Of a DNA stretch of 64,000 nucleotides, positions 42,580-51,688 are shown in pieces. A program made the position numbers and the translations under genes. The notes under the pieces were generated by a model. It worked only from the letters and a program-made list of their open reading frames with translations, made no database searches and was not told where the DNA came from. The first letter of the stretch is position 1; every line of letters starts with the position of its first letter. Source of the DNA: Microbacterium allomyrinae (GTDB lineage: Bacteria; Actinomycetota; Actinomycetes; Actinomycetales; Microbacteriaceae); NCBI RefSeq assembly GCF_020682705.1, contig NZ_JAGTTN010000003.1, positions 62,001 to 126,000 on the forward strand, read 5' to 3'.

Positions 42580-43710
42580 CGTCGCGGCGACCGCGGAGGG
42601 CGCCTCGCGCGCGTCCTGCTCGAGGGCCGACGCGTTGCGGATGAACAGCACGATCCACGTGAAGACGAGGATGCCGGCCACGAGTTCCACCGCGGTCAGC
42701 GTGTAGTAGCCGGTCGCGAAGAGCAGCGACAGCACCAGCGTCACGGCGAGGAACAGCCAGCCGACGACGACGAACGGGCGCGGCATCCCGGTGATCCACC
42801 GCGGCAGCGCGATCACCAGCACGCCGAACGCGACCACCATGCCCGAGGCCACGCCGGTGTGGAGAGCGAAGAAGCGATCGACGGGGAAGAGGCCGACCAT
42901 GCCGAGGAACACGCCCACCACGATGAGCGTGATCCGTACGCGGCCGACTCCGACGGGATTGTCGGTCGGGATGCCGCGGGTCGAGTAGCGGGCCAGCGTC
43001 GTCACCAGGAAGCCGGCGACGATGATCGTGATGTTGAAGGCGAAGGCCGACACGTTCGACGACATGCCCAGTGCGCTGAGGTTGTCCTTCCACCAGTTCG
43101 GGTCGCTGGCCGTGAGCATGCTCGACACCACCCCGAACACGAGGAACACCGCGAGCACCGTGGCGAGCAGCTGCAGATCCATGTGCGTCGCCGAGAAGAA
43201 CGAGATGTAACCAGTCATCGCAGCGGCGGCTCCCGCGAGGATCAGCACCGCGAGGGCGAACACCTCGGCCCCGATGAAGGCCTGCTCGAGGATGACCGCG
43301 AGAAGCGTCCAGCCGAGCACCGCGATCACCGCGTGCGCGATGGCGAGCGCCGCGATGTCGAGGTAGTCCAGTACGTGCAGGCGGCCGTGCGGTCCGCGCT
43401 CGTGGAGGAAGTACCGCCCTGCGACGACCGCGAGCAGAGCCACCACTCCCGACGCGACCGCTGCGAACTCGCCGACCGACCCGGGCCCGGAGATCGGCGT
43501 CGAGTGGAATCCGAAGACCACCAGCGCGATGAGTGCCGACACCACGAACGAAAGTGCACCGACGGCGAGCGCGAGCGATTCGAGCGAGCGCTCGCTCGAC
43601 GTGTCGATGAGCCGGCGAGCGGCGAGATCCCGGCGCGTCGCCGGGACGGCGGCGTCTCGCGATGCCTCGGGCGATTCGTCGACGGGGGTGTCGATGGGGA
43701 ACTGGGTCAT
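42568..43710 (-). CDS. DUF998 family integral membrane protein
   Basis: The 380-residue protein has an N-terminal cytoplasmic tail of about 50 residues and about nine to ten helices. F-F-S-A-T-H-M-D-L-Q-L-L and D-P-N-W-W-K-D-N-L-S-A-L-G are typical of DUF998-like actinobacterial proteins. No transport or enzyme role is established. A GGAGG precedes the ATG and overlaps the stop of the AI-2E gene (ATGA), so they form a pair. Its tail overlaps the converging ClC gene. Confidence 0.82.
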   Translation of the reverse strand: MTQFPIDTPVDESPEASRDAAVPATRRDLAARRLIDTSSERSLESLALAVGALSFVVSALIALVVFGFHSTPISGPGSVGEFAAVASGVVALLAVVAGRYFLHERGPHGRLHVLDYLDIAALAIAHAVIAVLGWTLLAVILEQAFIGAEVFALAVLILAGAAAAMTGYISFFSATHMDLQLLATVLAVFLVFGVVSSMLTASDPNWWKDNLSALGMSSNVSAFAFNITIIVAGFLVTTLARYSTRGIPTDNPVGVGRVRITLIVVGVFLGMVGLFPVDRFFALHTGVASGMVVAFGVLVIALPRWITGMPRPFVVVGWLFLAVTLVLSLLFATGYYTLTAVELVAGILVFTWIVLFIRNASALEQDAREAPSAVAATSAH

Positions 43711-44840
43711 TGCCGCCTCCGAGTGGATGTGGTGGTCGATGAATGAGCAGGGTCGCCGTATGCCTCGGCCCGCGCGTTCGCGGGCGTCGCGGCATGATCG
43801 CCCGAGAGCCATCGCAGCCACAGCGAGCCGGGATCGCCTTCGAGCACGAGTGCCCGCACGAACAGGGTGAGCGGGATCGAGAGGATCGCGCCCAGCGGGC
43901 CGATGACGAAAGTCCAGAAGATGACCGAGAAGAAGCTGAGCGTGAGGCTGAGGTCGACCGCGTCGCTGACGAACTTCGGCTGCACGAGCACCTGCAGCAC
44001 GACGTTGACGACGCAGTAGATCGCGAGGACCGCGAGCAGCATCGGCCAGCCCCCCACGACGAACGCGAGCACCGCCGGCGGGATCAGGCCGAGCACGAAC
44101 CCGATGTTGGGCACGAAGTTGGTGACGAACGCGAGGATCGCCCACACCAGGGGCGCGGGAACCCCCAGCCACCACAGAGCGAGACCGTCGATGATCGCCA
44201 CGATCGCGCCGAACGAGGCGTTGACGACGTAGTAGCGACGGATGCCGGAGTTCAGGCGGCGTATGCGGTCGAGCACCGGGCGGCGCTCGACGCCGAACAC
44301 CCGCTCCGCGTCGCGGTAGCGCGCGGCGTCCGCGGCCATGAAGATGACGTAGGCGAAGACGAAGAAGAGCGCCGTCGCGACGCCCAGGACGATGCCGCCG
44401 AGGCTGGAGGCCAGTTCGACGAGCACCGTCGGATCGAGGACGGAGGCTGCGGCATCCGATGCCTGCTGGTCGAGCCCTGCCGACTCGAGCCAGGCGAGGA
44501 GGCCGTCGACGCTCCCCCGCAGCTCATCGGCGAACTCGCCCACCAACCGGGCGAACTGCGTCCCCGCGAGCCACAGCAGCGCCGCCATGCCGATCAGCAC
44601 CAGGTAGACGATGACGATCACCGCGGTCGTTCCACTCCAGCGCGGCCACCCGTGACGCTCGAGCGGCCGGCGCACGGGTTCGCAGATCACGACCAGCACG
44701 ATCGCCAGGGCGAGGGGGCCGAACACATCGCGGGCGAAGAACACCCCGGCCAGCACCACGACGGCTGCCGCGAGTCCGAGAAGGACGCGGATGCTCGGCG
44801 AGAGCACAGACTGCTGGTCGGAGGGCGCAGCGCGGGTCAC
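43707..44840 (-). CDS. AI-2E family transporter
   Basis: The 377-residue protein has about eight helices, with A-I-V-L-V-V-I-C-E-P-V-R-R-P-L-E-R-H near residue 50, F-V-P-N-I-G-F-V-L-G-L-I-P-P-A near 258 and V-Q-P-K-F-V-S-D-A-V-D-L near 307, all AI-2E features. It differs from the copy at 32477 in length and sequence, so it is not a recent duplicate. TACTCT (44852 to 44847) is six bases before the GTG: leaderless. It is translationally coupled to DUF998. Confidence 0.9.
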   Translation of the reverse strand: MTRAAPSDQQSVLSPSIRVLLGLAAAVVVLAGVFFARDVFGPLALAIVLVVICEPVRRPLERHGWPRWSGTTAVIVIVYLVLIGMAALLWLAGTQFARLVGEFADELRGSVDGLLAWLESAGLDQQASDAAASVLDPTVLVELASSLGGIVLGVATALFFVFAYVIFMAADAARYRDAERVFGVERRPVLDRIRRLNSGIRRYYVVNASFGAIVAIIDGLALWWLGVPAPLVWAILAFVTNFVPNIGFVLGLIPPAVLAFVVGGWPMLLAVLAIYCVVNVVLQVLVQPKFVSDAVDLSLTLSFFSVIFWTFVIGPLGAILSIPLTLFVRALVLEGDPGSLWLRWLSGDHAATPANARAEAYGDPAHSSTTTSTRRRQ

Positions 44841-44961
44841 GTCGCCAGAGTAGCGACTCGGGCTCCTCGCGCATCGCAAGCCACGCAGGCGCGCCTGGCG
44901 CCGTGATCCTCCGCGTGAGAAAGGTGTATCCCCCCGAAGGGCGCGGTGCCAGACTGGGGCG

Positions 44962-46353
44962 ATGTCGACGACTGACGCGAGCCCCATCGCACGCCACTGG
45001 GCCGCACCCCGCTCCCTGCACGAGCACCTCGAAGAGGGGCGCACGGCTCGCGGGCGGGTTTCGCGCGAGTCGCTCGCCGAGCTGCCCGACGGTCCTCGCG
45101 ATCCGATGGGCATCCTCGACGCGCAGGACGAGGTGCGCGTTCCCGAACTCGTTCCCATCCGCACCCAGCGCATGGCCGAGAGCGCGTTCGCGTTCTATCG
45201 AGGAACGGCCGCGCTGATGGCCGCGGATCTCGCCCGCTCGCCCAGCACCGATCTGCTGGTGGGGTCGTGCGGCGACGCCCACGTGGCGAACTTCGGCCTC
45301 TACGCGTCGCCGCAGCGCACGCTCGTGTTCGACCTCAACGACTTCGACGAGGCGGCGTGGGCCCCGTGGGAGTGGGACGTCAAGCGGCTGGTGACAAGCA
45401 TCGTGATCGCGGGGCAGGCGACGTCGCGCGACGATGCCGTGATCCGCGCGTCCGCGCTGGAGGCCGTGCGCACCTATGCGCGCTCGATCGACGCGGGCGC
45501 GAAGCGGACGCCGCTGAAGCGCTACTACGACCGGTTCGATGCGCTGGCCGCCGATCGGGCGGTGGATGAAGAGACGCGCGAGGTCATCGACAAGACGATC
45601 AAGGATGCCGAGAAGCGCACCGCCAAGCGTGCCGCGCGCAAGCTCACGACACGGTCCGACGACGGCCGGCTGGTGTTCGTGGACGTACCGCCGACCATGA
45701 CGCACGTGGGCTCGCTGCTCGAGGAGCGCCTGCTGCGGGTGCTCGACCAGTACTTCGAGTCGGTCAACGTCGACATCCGCGTGCTGCTGCAGAAGTACTC
45801 GGTATCGGATCTCGCCCTTCGCGTGGTCGGCGTGGGAAGCGTCGGCACACGATGCTTCCTGCTCTCGATGCAGGACGGCGACGAAGGCGCGCTCCTGCTG
45901 CAGGGCAAGGAGGCCGGTCGCAGCGTGCTGATCGAGCACGGGGGCGTCCAGCAGCCCCCCGCCGTCGCCCGCTACATCGACGCGCACGGCGACGGAGGGC
46001 GCGTCGTCGCGATGCAGCGCATCCTGCAGGCGGTGTCGGATCCCTTCCTCGGCCACGTGCTGAAGACCCCCGAAGGCGCCCAGCGCGACTTCTACGTGCG
46101 CCAGTTCCACGACAAGAAGGGCGGGTTCGACATGGACACGCTCGACGACGCGTCGTTCCGCTGGTACGGCGACGCGTGCGCGGCGACGCTCGCCCGCGCC
46201 CACGGGCAGTCGCCCGACTCGTCCGCTGTCGCCGGATACGTCGGCGGCGGCCGCATCGTCGGCGAGGCGATCCTGGAGTGGGCCTACCAGTACGCCGATC
46301 TGTCACGCTCGGATTGGGAGCTCTTCCGTCGCCATCGCAACGTCGACGCCTAG
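44962..46353 (+). CDS. DUF2252 family protein
   Basis: The 463-residue soluble protein is a typical full-length DUF2252 member, a common actinobacterial family without assigned function. Around residues 100-128 it has G-D-A-H-V-A-N-F-G followed by V-F-D-L-N-D-F-D-E-A, which resembles the G-D-x-H-x-x-N and D-x-D motifs of aminoglycoside-kinase-like phosphotransferases, so kinase-like activity is possible. CAGACT (44950-44955) is six bases before the ATG. Its stop overlaps the converging YjbR gene in a shared CTAG. Confidence 0.9.
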   Translation: MSTTDASPIARHWAAPRSLHEHLEEGRTARGRVSRESLAELPDGPRDPMGILDAQDEVRVPELVPIRTQRMAESAFAFYRGTAALMAADLARSPSTDLLVGSCGDAHVANFGLYASPQRTLVFDLNDFDEAAWAPWEWDVKRLVTSIVIAGQATSRDDAVIRASALEAVRTYARSIDAGAKRTPLKRYYDRFDALAADRAVDEETREVIDKTIKDAEKRTAKRAARKLTTRSDDGRLVFVDVPPTMTHVGSLLEERLLRVLDQYFESVNVDIRVLLQKYSVSDLALRVVGVGSVGTRCFLLSMQDGDEGALLLQGKEAGRSVLIEHGGVQQPPAVARYIDAHGDGGRVVAMQRILQAVSDPFLGHVLKTPEGAQRDFYVRQFHDKKGGFDMDTLDDASFRWYGDACAATLARAHGQSPDSSAVAGYVGGGRIVGEAILEWAYQYADLSRSDWELFRRHRNVDA

Positions 46354-46763
46354 AGCGTAGGCGGGTGCGAGGCGAGCCACTCGGCGCCCACTCGCTTCGT
46401 CACCTTGAGCAGCCAGGCATCGGTGATCACCTCACGCAGATGATCGAGCTCGATCGCATCGACCCGCAGCAGGACGGCGGGATAGCCGTCGAAATGCGGG
46501 ATCGTGAAGAAGACGTCGGGATAGGTCTCGACCAGCGCCTGGGCGACCTGGAGCCCGTCGGTGCGCACGCCCACGACGTCACCCGACGGCCATTCGCGGC
46601 CGAGCTGCGCCAGCTGTTCGAGGTCGCGCGTGCCGGGCCCGCGCTCCCAGACGAACGCGCCGGAGGGCATCCGCCACGTCACGCCGCCGCGATGCCCGTC
46701 GACGCCCTCGGTCGCACCGGGAAAACCGAGCGCGATGGCTCGGACGTCATCGAGGGTCGCCAT
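46350..46763 (-). CDS. MmcQ/YjbR family protein
   Basis: The 137-residue protein has the YjbR (CyaY-like) fold pattern: an N-terminal helix A-T-L-D-D-V-R-A-I-A-L-G-F-P-G, G-A-F-V-W-E-R-G near residue 38 and F-T-I-P-H-F-D-G-Y-P-A-V-L-L-R near 80-100. Some relatives bind DNA, but the role is unproven. No ribosome site is visible; CATCAT (46775 to 46770) is six bases before the ATG, a weak -10. It faces DUF2252 and is followed leftward by no gene in its direction. Confidence 0.82.
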   Translation of the reverse strand: MATLDDVRAIALGFPGATEGVDGHRGGVTWRMPSGAFVWERGPGTRDLEQLAQLGREWPSGDVVGVRTDGLQVAQALVETYPDVFFTIPHFDGYPAVLLRVDAIELDHLREVITDAWLLKVTKRVGAEWLASHPPTL

Positions 46764-46841
46764 GGGTCCATGATGCGCCCGGGCCGCGCGGTGCGCGAGT
46801 GCCGCGGCATCCCGTCAGCCGGTGGAGCGATGCGGATGCCG

Positions 46842-47321
46842 TCAGTCGCGCTCGTCGTCGTCGGATTCACCGGAATCGCGCTGCTGCTCCACCAGTGGGC
46901 GCGGACGCCACACCACGAGCTCGGTCGCACGGCGGGCACGGGTGCCGTGACGCAGCGTCACGACCGACCCCGTCGCGCCGGCGGCGAAGATACGCGCGCC
47001 CGGGCGGCGCTCGAGCTCGGTGCGCACCCGCTCTTCGAGATCGCGCACGCGGCCGTGCAGCTCGCGGACGCGATCCTCGAGTTCGAGGATGCGGGCGATC
47101 GCGGGAAGCCCGATGCCGTCGGCCGACATGCGGGCGACCTCGCGCAGCTGGGCGACGTGGCGCAGCGAGTAGCGCCGCGATCCGCCCTGGGTGCGTGCGG
47201 GCACCACGAGGCCCAGGCGGTCGTACTGACGGAGGGTCTGCGGGTGCATGCCCGAGAGCTCTGCCGCCACGGCGATCGCGAGGATCGGCGAGTTCTCGTC
47301 GAGTTCGGGCTGCTCGTCCAT
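46842..47321 (-). CDS. hspR: HspR heat-shock repressor (MerR family)
   Basis: The 159-residue repressor has a MerR-type winged helix (I-A-V-A-A-E-L-S-G-M-H-P-Q-T-L-R-Q-Y-D-R-L-G-L-V near residues 15-38, then R-R-Y-S-L-R-H-V-A-Q-L-R-E), a dimerisation coiled coil (about 80-112) and a charged tail. HspR binds HAIR boxes with help from DnaK. It is last in dnaK-grpE-dnaJ-hspR. GGAGGTGAGG precedes the ATG. A long hairpin separates it from dnaJ. Target sites are seen at 20982 and 50977-51051. Confidence 0.95.
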   Translation of the reverse strand: MDEQPELDENSPILAIAVAAELSGMHPQTLRQYDRLGLVVPARTQGGSRRYSLRHVAQLREVARMSADGIGLPAIARILELEDRVRELHGRVRDLEERVRTELERRPGARIFAAGATGSVVTLRHGTRARRATELVVWRPRPLVEQQRDSGESDDDERD

Positions 47322-47348
47322 GTTCCTCACCTCCCCTCGCTCCCACGA

Positions 47349-47417
47349 GAACAGGAGATCAGGCGGCAACAGGTGGATTCGCGTGGAATCATCCTGTGCT
47401 CGCCAGATCTCCTGTTC
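47349..47417 (-). repeat. Hairpin between dnaJ and hspR
   Basis: GAACAGGAGATC (47349-47360) and GATCTCCTGTTC (47406-47417) are exact complements; after one A-A mismatch GGCG/CGCC adds four pairs. The loop holds a small GATTC/GAATC hairpin. It fills most of the 108-base gap and may attenuate or process the mRNA between dnaJ and hspR. Confidence 0.7.
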
Positions 47418-47429
47418 CGGACACGCATG

Positions 47430-48425
47430 TCAGCCTCGCGCCTTGCTCATGAGCTCGGCACGCGGATTCTCTTTGGGCTCGAGATCATGGAAACGCTCGA
47501 GTGCCTCGCGCGCGGCATCGTCGAGGTGCGACGGCACGGCCACCTGGACCTCGGCGAGAAGATCGCCGGTGCCCTTGGTCGACTGCACGCCACGGCCCTT
47601 GACCCGGAGCACTCGCCCCGAGGGAGTGCCGGGCGCCACCCGAAGCTTGACGGGGTCGCCGCCGAGCGTCGGCACCTCGATGGTCGCGCCGAGCGCGGCC
47701 TCGGTGAAGGTCACCGGCACGGTCACCCGGAGGTTCAGCCCGTCGCGGGTGAAGACCGGGTGCGGACGCACCGCGACCTGCACCACGACATCGCCCGACT
47801 CGCCGCCGTCCGGAGACGGACGGCCGCGACCTCGCAGGCGGATCTTCTGACCGTCCGAGACCCCCGCGGGGATCTTCACCTTGAACGGCTTGCCGTCCTC
47901 GCCCTGCAGGGTGATCGTCTCGCCCTTGGTCGCGGTGATGAAGTCGATCGTCGTGCGTGCGGTGACGTCGGCTCCGCGGGTCGGGCCGCCGTAGCCCCGG
48001 AATCCGCCGGTGGACTGGCCGAACCGGCCGGTGCCGAAGCTGCCGCCCTGCTGCTGGTTGAACATCGCGAAGATGTCCTCGAAGTCCTCGGCGGACTGCG
48101 CACGCCCGCCCCGGCCCTGGTTGAACATCGAGAAGACGTCCTCGAACCCGCCCGCGCCGCCCTGGCCGCCCGCCGTGAAGCGTGCGCCCGAGCCCATGGC
48201 GCGGATCTGGTCGTACTCTTTGCGCTGCTCGGGGTCCGAGAGCACCGAGTACGCCTCGCTGACCTCTTTGAACTTCGCCTCGGCGGTCGCATCCCCCTGA
48301 TTGGAATCCGGGTGATACGTCCGCGCGAGCTTGCGATACGTCTTCTTGAGATCGGCGTCGGTGACGTCTTTCGAGACGCCGAGGACCGAGTAGAAGTCCT
48401 TGTCGAACCAGTCCTGGCTGGCCAT
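47430..48425 (-). CDS. dnaJ: DnaJ-like co-chaperone without zinc finger
   Basis: The 331-residue protein has a J-domain with the H-P-D motif at residues 38-40, a Gly/Phe-rich region with repeated M-F-N-Q segments (about 75-150), and the C-terminal substrate-binding beta domains (D-V-T-A-R-T-T-I-D-F to end). The C-x-x-C-x-G-x-G zinc repeats of classical DnaJ are absent, making it a type II, CbpA-like J-protein in the place where Streptomyces has a zinc-finger DnaJ. It stimulates DnaK ATP hydrolysis. It follows grpE by 15 bases. Confidence 0.93.
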   Translation of the reverse strand: MASQDWFDKDFYSVLGVSKDVTDADLKKTYRKLARTYHPDSNQGDATAEAKFKEVSEAYSVLSDPEQRKEYDQIRAMGSGARFTAGGQGGAGGFEDVFSMFNQGRGGRAQSAEDFEDIFAMFNQQQGGSFGTGRFGQSTGGFRGYGGPTRGADVTARTTIDFITATKGETITLQGEDGKPFKVKIPAGVSDGQKIRLRGRGRPSPDGGESGDVVVQVAVRPHPVFTRDGLNLRVTVPVTFTEAALGATIEVPTLGGDPVKLRVAPGTPSGRVLRVKGRGVQSTKGTGDLLAEVQVAVPSHLDDAAREALERFHDLEPKENPRAELMSKARG

Positions 48426-48440
48426 GGATTCTCCTCTCGG

Positions 48441-49028
48441 TCAGTCGGTCGGTACTGCGACGACGACCTTCGCCGGACGGAGTTCGACCGCCCCGAGGCG
48501 GTACCCGATCTCGACGACCTCGAGGACCGTCTGAACGGTGACCCCCGGGGTCGGCGCCTGGAAGATCGCCTCGTGCTGCTGCGGGTCGAAAGGCTCGCCC
48601 GCCGTTCCGTACGTCGACAGTCCGATGCGCTCGGCGACGCCGCGCAGCTTCTCGGCGATCGCGGCGAAGGGCGTGCCCTCTTCGAGGTCGCCGTGCTTCT
48701 CGGCGCGGTCGAGGTCGTCGAGGACGGGCAGCAGCCCCTTGGCCACGGCGCCCTTCGCCCGCTCGATCTCGACCTCGCGCTGCTCTTCGGTGCGGCGACG
48801 GTAGTTCGCGTACTCGGCCTGCAGGCGCTTGAGGTCTATCAGCAGCGCCGACTCGAGGTCGGCGAGCACGGCGTCTTCGGCTGCGGCATCGGCGTTCTGG
48901 GCCGAACCCAGAATGTCGTCGACGGTGAGCTCCTCCTGCGGGTCGGGGTCGGAAGCCTGCGCTTCCGACCCCTCCTCGCCGAGGACCTCGTCTTCGCCGT
49001 TCGGCTGTTCGAAGTCCTTGTCTGTCAT
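48441..49028 (-). CDS. grpE: GrpE nucleotide exchange factor
   Basis: The 195-residue protein has an acidic disordered N-terminus, a long coiled-coil helix (L-K-R-L-Q-A-E-Y-A-N-Y-R-R-R-T-E-E-Q near residue 70) and the C-terminal beta domain with F-D-P-Q-Q-H-E-A-I-F-Q and V-L-E-V-V-E-I-G-Y-R-L-G, all diagnostic for GrpE. It releases ADP from DnaK. Its ATG lies two bases after the dnaK stop, so the two are tightly coupled. Confidence 0.95.
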   Translation of the reverse strand: MTDKDFEQPNGEDEVLGEEGSEAQASDPDPQEELTVDDILGSAQNADAAAEDAVLADLESALLIDLKRLQAEYANYRRRTEEQREVEIERAKGAVAKGLLPVLDDLDRAEKHGDLEEGTPFAAIAEKLRGVAERIGLSTYGTAGEPFDPQQHEAIFQAPTPGVTVQTVLEVVEIGYRLGAVELRPAKVVVAVPTD

Positions 49029-49030
49029 GG

Positions 49031-50899
49031 CTACTTCTTCTCGTCCTCGTCGTCGATGACCTCGGCGTCGACGACGTCCTCATCGGCGTTCGCCGACTCG
49101 GACTCGCCCGCCGGGGCGTCGGCCGCGGCATCCGGGGTCGCCTGGGAAGCCTGGCTCGACGCGTAGATCGCCTCGCCCAGCTTGCCCTGGCTCTGGTTGA
49201 GCTTGTCGAACGCGGCCTTCACGGCGTCGTCGTCCTCGCCCGCGAGCGCGGTCTTGAGTGCGTCGACGTCGCCCTGCACCTCGGACTTGACGTCCTCGGG
49301 CAGCTTGTCGTCGTTCTCCTTGATGAGCTTGTCGATCGAGTACGACAGCGTCTCGGCCTGGTTGCGCACCTCGGCCGACTCACGGCGCTTCTTGTCTTCG
49401 GCGGCGTGCTCCTCGGCCTCGCGCACCATGCGCTCGATGTCGTCCTTGGGCAGCGACGAGCCGCCGGTGATCGTCATCGACTGCTCCTTGCCGGTGCCCT
49501 TGTCCTTCGCCGAGACGTGGACGATGCCGTTCGCGTCGATGTCGAAGGTGACCTCGACCTGCGGGATGCCGCGCGGTGCCGGCGCGATGCCGGTCAGCTC
49601 GAACGTTCCCAGCGGCTTGTTGTCGCGGGTGAACTCGCGCTCGCCCTGGAAGACCTGGATCGCGACCGACGGCTGGTTGTCGTCGGCGGTCGTGAAGGTC
49701 TCGCTGCGCTTGGTCGGGATGGCGGTGTTGCGCTCGATGAGCTTCGTCATGATGCCGCCCTTGGTCTCGATGCCGAGGCTGAGGGGGGTCACGTCGATGA
49801 GGAGGACGTCCTTGCGCTCGCCCTTGAGGACACCGGCCTGCAGGGCTGCGCCCACGGCGACGACCTCATCGGGGTTGACGCCCTTGTTCGCCTCCTTGCC
49901 GGCTTCCTGCTTGACGAGCTCGCTCACGGCGGGCATGCGGGTGGAGCCGCCGACGAGCACGACGTGGTCGATGTCGCCGACCTTGATGCCGGCCTCGCGG
50001 ATGACGTCCTCGAACGGCTTCTTGGTGCGGTCCAGGAGGTCCTTGGTGAGGTCCTCGAACTTGGCGCGCGTGATCGTCTCGCTGAGCGACACGGGGCCCG
50101 AGTCCGTCAGCGACAGGTAGGGCAGGTTCACGCTCGTCGAAGTCGACGAGGAGAGCTCCTTCTTCGCCTGCTCGGCTGCCTCCTTGAGGCGCTGCAGCGC
50201 GATCTTGTCGCCCGAGACGTCGACACCGGTGGTGTCCTTGAACTGCTTGATGAAGTAGTCGACGAGACGCTGGTCCCAGTCGTCGCCGCCGAGGCGGTTG
50301 TCGCCGGCGGTCGAGCGCACCTGGATGGTCGAGAAGTCGTCGTCCTTGCCCACTTCGAGCAGCGAGACGTCGAACGTTCCGCCACCGAGGTCGAAGACGA
50401 GGATGAGCTCATCTTCCTTGCCCTTGTCGAGGCCGTACGCGAGGGCAGCGGCCGTGGGCTCGTTGATGATGCGCAGGACGTTGAGGCCCGCGATCTCGCC
50501 GGCCTCTTTGGTGGCCTGGCGCTCGGCGTCGTTGAAGTATGCGGGGACGGTGATGACGGCATCCGTCACGGTGTCGCCCAGGTACTGCTCGGCGTCTCGC
50601 TTCAGCTTCTGCAGGATGCGGGCCGAGATCTCCTGCGGCGTCCACTTCTTGCCATCGACCTCGAAGGTCCAGTCGGTGCCGACGTGACGCTTGACCGACG
50701 AGACGGTGCGGTCGACGTTGGTGACGGCCTGGCGCTTGGCGGTCTCGCCGACGAGCACCTCGCCATCCTTGGTGAACGCGACGACCGACGGGGTCGTGCG
50801 GAAGCCCTCGGCGTTCGCGATGACCTTCGGCTCGCCGCCCTCGAGGACGCTCACGACCGAGTTGGTCGTACCGAGGTCGATTCCAACAGCACGTGCCAT
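49031..50899 (-). CDS. dnaK: DnaK, Hsp70 chaperone
   Basis: The 622-residue protein is a standard Dna[10 protein letters not shown] at residue 6, the phosphate 2 loop [26 protein letters not shown], the substrate domain and an acidic C-terminus. It binds unfolded proteins with ATP and partners GrpE, DnaJ and ClpB. AAGGAGAG precedes the ATG. Two HAIR boxes flank its promoter. Full length and intact motifs show it is functional. Confidence 0.98.
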   Translation of the reverse strand: MARAVGIDLGTTNSVVSVLEGGEPKVIANAEGFRTTPSVVAFTKDGEVLVGETAKRQAVTNVDRTVSSVKRHVGTDWTFEVDGKKWTPQEISARILQKLKRDAEQYLGDTVTDAVITVPAYFNDAERQATKEAGEIAGLNVLRIINEPTAAALAYGLDKGKEDELILVFDLGGGTFDVSLLEVGKDDDFSTIQVRSTAGDNRLGGDDWDQRLVDYFIKQFKDTTGVDVSGDKIALQRLKEAAEQAKKELSSSTSTSVNLPYLSLTDSGPVSLSETITRAKFEDLTKDLLDRTKKPFEDVIREAGIKVGDIDHVVLVGGSTRMPAVSELVKQEAGKEANKGVNPDEVVAVGAALQAGVLKGERKDVLLIDVTPLSLGIETKGGIMTKLIERNTAIPTKRSETFTTADDNQPSVAIQVFQGEREFTRDNKPLGTFELTGIAPAPRGIPQVEVTFDIDANGIVHVSAKDKGTGKEQSMTITGGSSLPKDDIERMVREAEEHAAEDKKRRESAEVRNQAETLSYSIDKLIKENDDKLPEDVKSEVQGDVDALKTALAGEDDDAVKAAFDKLNQSQGKLGEAIYASSQASQATPDAAADAPAGESESANADEDVVDAEVIDDEDEKK

Positions 50900-50976
50900 G
50901 TGTATCTCTCCTTCGTGTGGGCGAGGCGGGAGCCTCAGCCCTGGGTTTCTGGGAAAAAATCGCTCTGCGACCCGAA

Positions 50977-50997
50977 TGTGAGTCGCGATGGCTCAAC
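50977..50997 (-). promoter_or_regulatory. HAIR element A of dnaK
   Basis: TGTGAGT, seven bases, GCTCAAC is an HspR-box variant with the right half shared with element B and with clpB (GCTCAA). It overlaps the -10 of the dnaK promoter. Confidence 0.75.
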
Positions 50998-51024
50998 TCT
51001 ACGCCGAGCCCTCGAATCCGTCAA
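50996..51024 (-). promoter_or_regulatory. dnaK promoter
   Basis: Read leftward, TTGACG (51024 to 51019), 17 bases, TAGAGT (51001 to 50996). The -10 overlaps HAIR A by two bases and the -35 lies just inside HAIR B, so HspR could block or loop it. The leader is about 90 bases. Confidence 0.65.
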
Positions 51025-51030
51025 ATCAAA

Positions 51031-51051
51031 CTTGATACGGCATGGCTCAAC
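51031..51051 (-). promoter_or_regulatory. HAIR element B of dnaK
   Basis: CTTGATA, seven bases, GCTCAAC is a HAIR-like box just upstream of the dnaK -35. Two boxes around one promoter suggest cooperative HspR binding. Confidence 0.75.
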
Positions 51052-51076
51052 TTGTCGCCCGGCGGACGCGCGTGGG

Positions 51077-51688
51077 TCAGATCGAGTGCGCCAGCGTCTG
51101 CAGTCCGATGACGAGCAGGCCCAGCGCGACGAGGAGAGCCAGCGCGAGAAGCTGCTTGTACCAGGCGAGATCGGAGCGCCGCACCGCGAACCAGCCGATC
51201 ACCGCGAGCGTCGCGATGTAGACGATCGACGCGGCCTGCAGCGACGCGTCGAGCGGCATGACCTCCAGCCATGCGAGCAGGAGCAGGATGCCGGGGGTCA
51301 GCAGCGTGCCGAGCGCGCCGCCGGCGATCCGGAGCGAGATCGCGAGGTCCCTCCCCCCGGGGAAGGTGCGGTGAACCGCCAGGTGGGAGATGACGTCCGA
51401 GACCAGTCCCGCAGCCGTGATGCCCAGCACGCCCAGCACCAGGGCGAAGAAGGCGTGATCGGCCTCGGCGTGCGCGGACGAGGCGACGACGAGCACGATC
51501 GCGAGCCCGGTGAACGTCGCGTACACGCGCTCTTTGAAGTACTGGACGATCGCGTTCTCGCCGCCCTCGAGCTGCTCGAGCTGCTCCCTCGCGCGATCGG
51601 ATCGACGGCGGCCGCGTCGCGCGCGACCCGCGGACCCCGCTACGGCGGGAAGACGATCGGATGCTGTCTCTCCCGGTTCGTCGATCAT
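51077..51688 (-). CDS. Five- or six-helix membrane protein of unknown function
   Basis: The 203-residue protein has a polar Arg/Glu-rich N-terminal 55 residues and about five or six hydrophobic segments from residue 60 on (A-I-V-L-V-V-A-S-S-A-H-A start, L-L-A-L-A-L-L-V-A-L-G-L-L near the end). The family is not recognised with confidence; it resembles actinobacterial VIT-like or DUF membrane proteins. GAGAGGA precedes the ATG at 51688. It is read toward dnaK but separated by the heat-shock promoter region. Confidence 0.72.
   Translation of the reverse strand: MIDEPGETASDRLPAVAGSAGRARRGRRRSDRAREQLEQLEGGENAIVQYFKERVYATFTGLAIVLVVASSAHAEADHAFFALVLGVLGITAAGLVSDVISHLAVHRTFPGGRDLAISLRIAGGALGTLLTPGILLLLAWLEVMPLDASLQAASIVYIATLAVIGWFAVRRSDLAWYKQLLALALLVALGLLVIGLQTLAHSI

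Noticed and set aside
45852..49166. Very long open frame on the plus strand (1104 codons) across hspR, dnaJ and grpE
   Set aside because: The minus strand encodes clear chaperones with all motifs; the plus frame is Arg/Ala/Leu-rich with no domain, a high-GC mirror frame.
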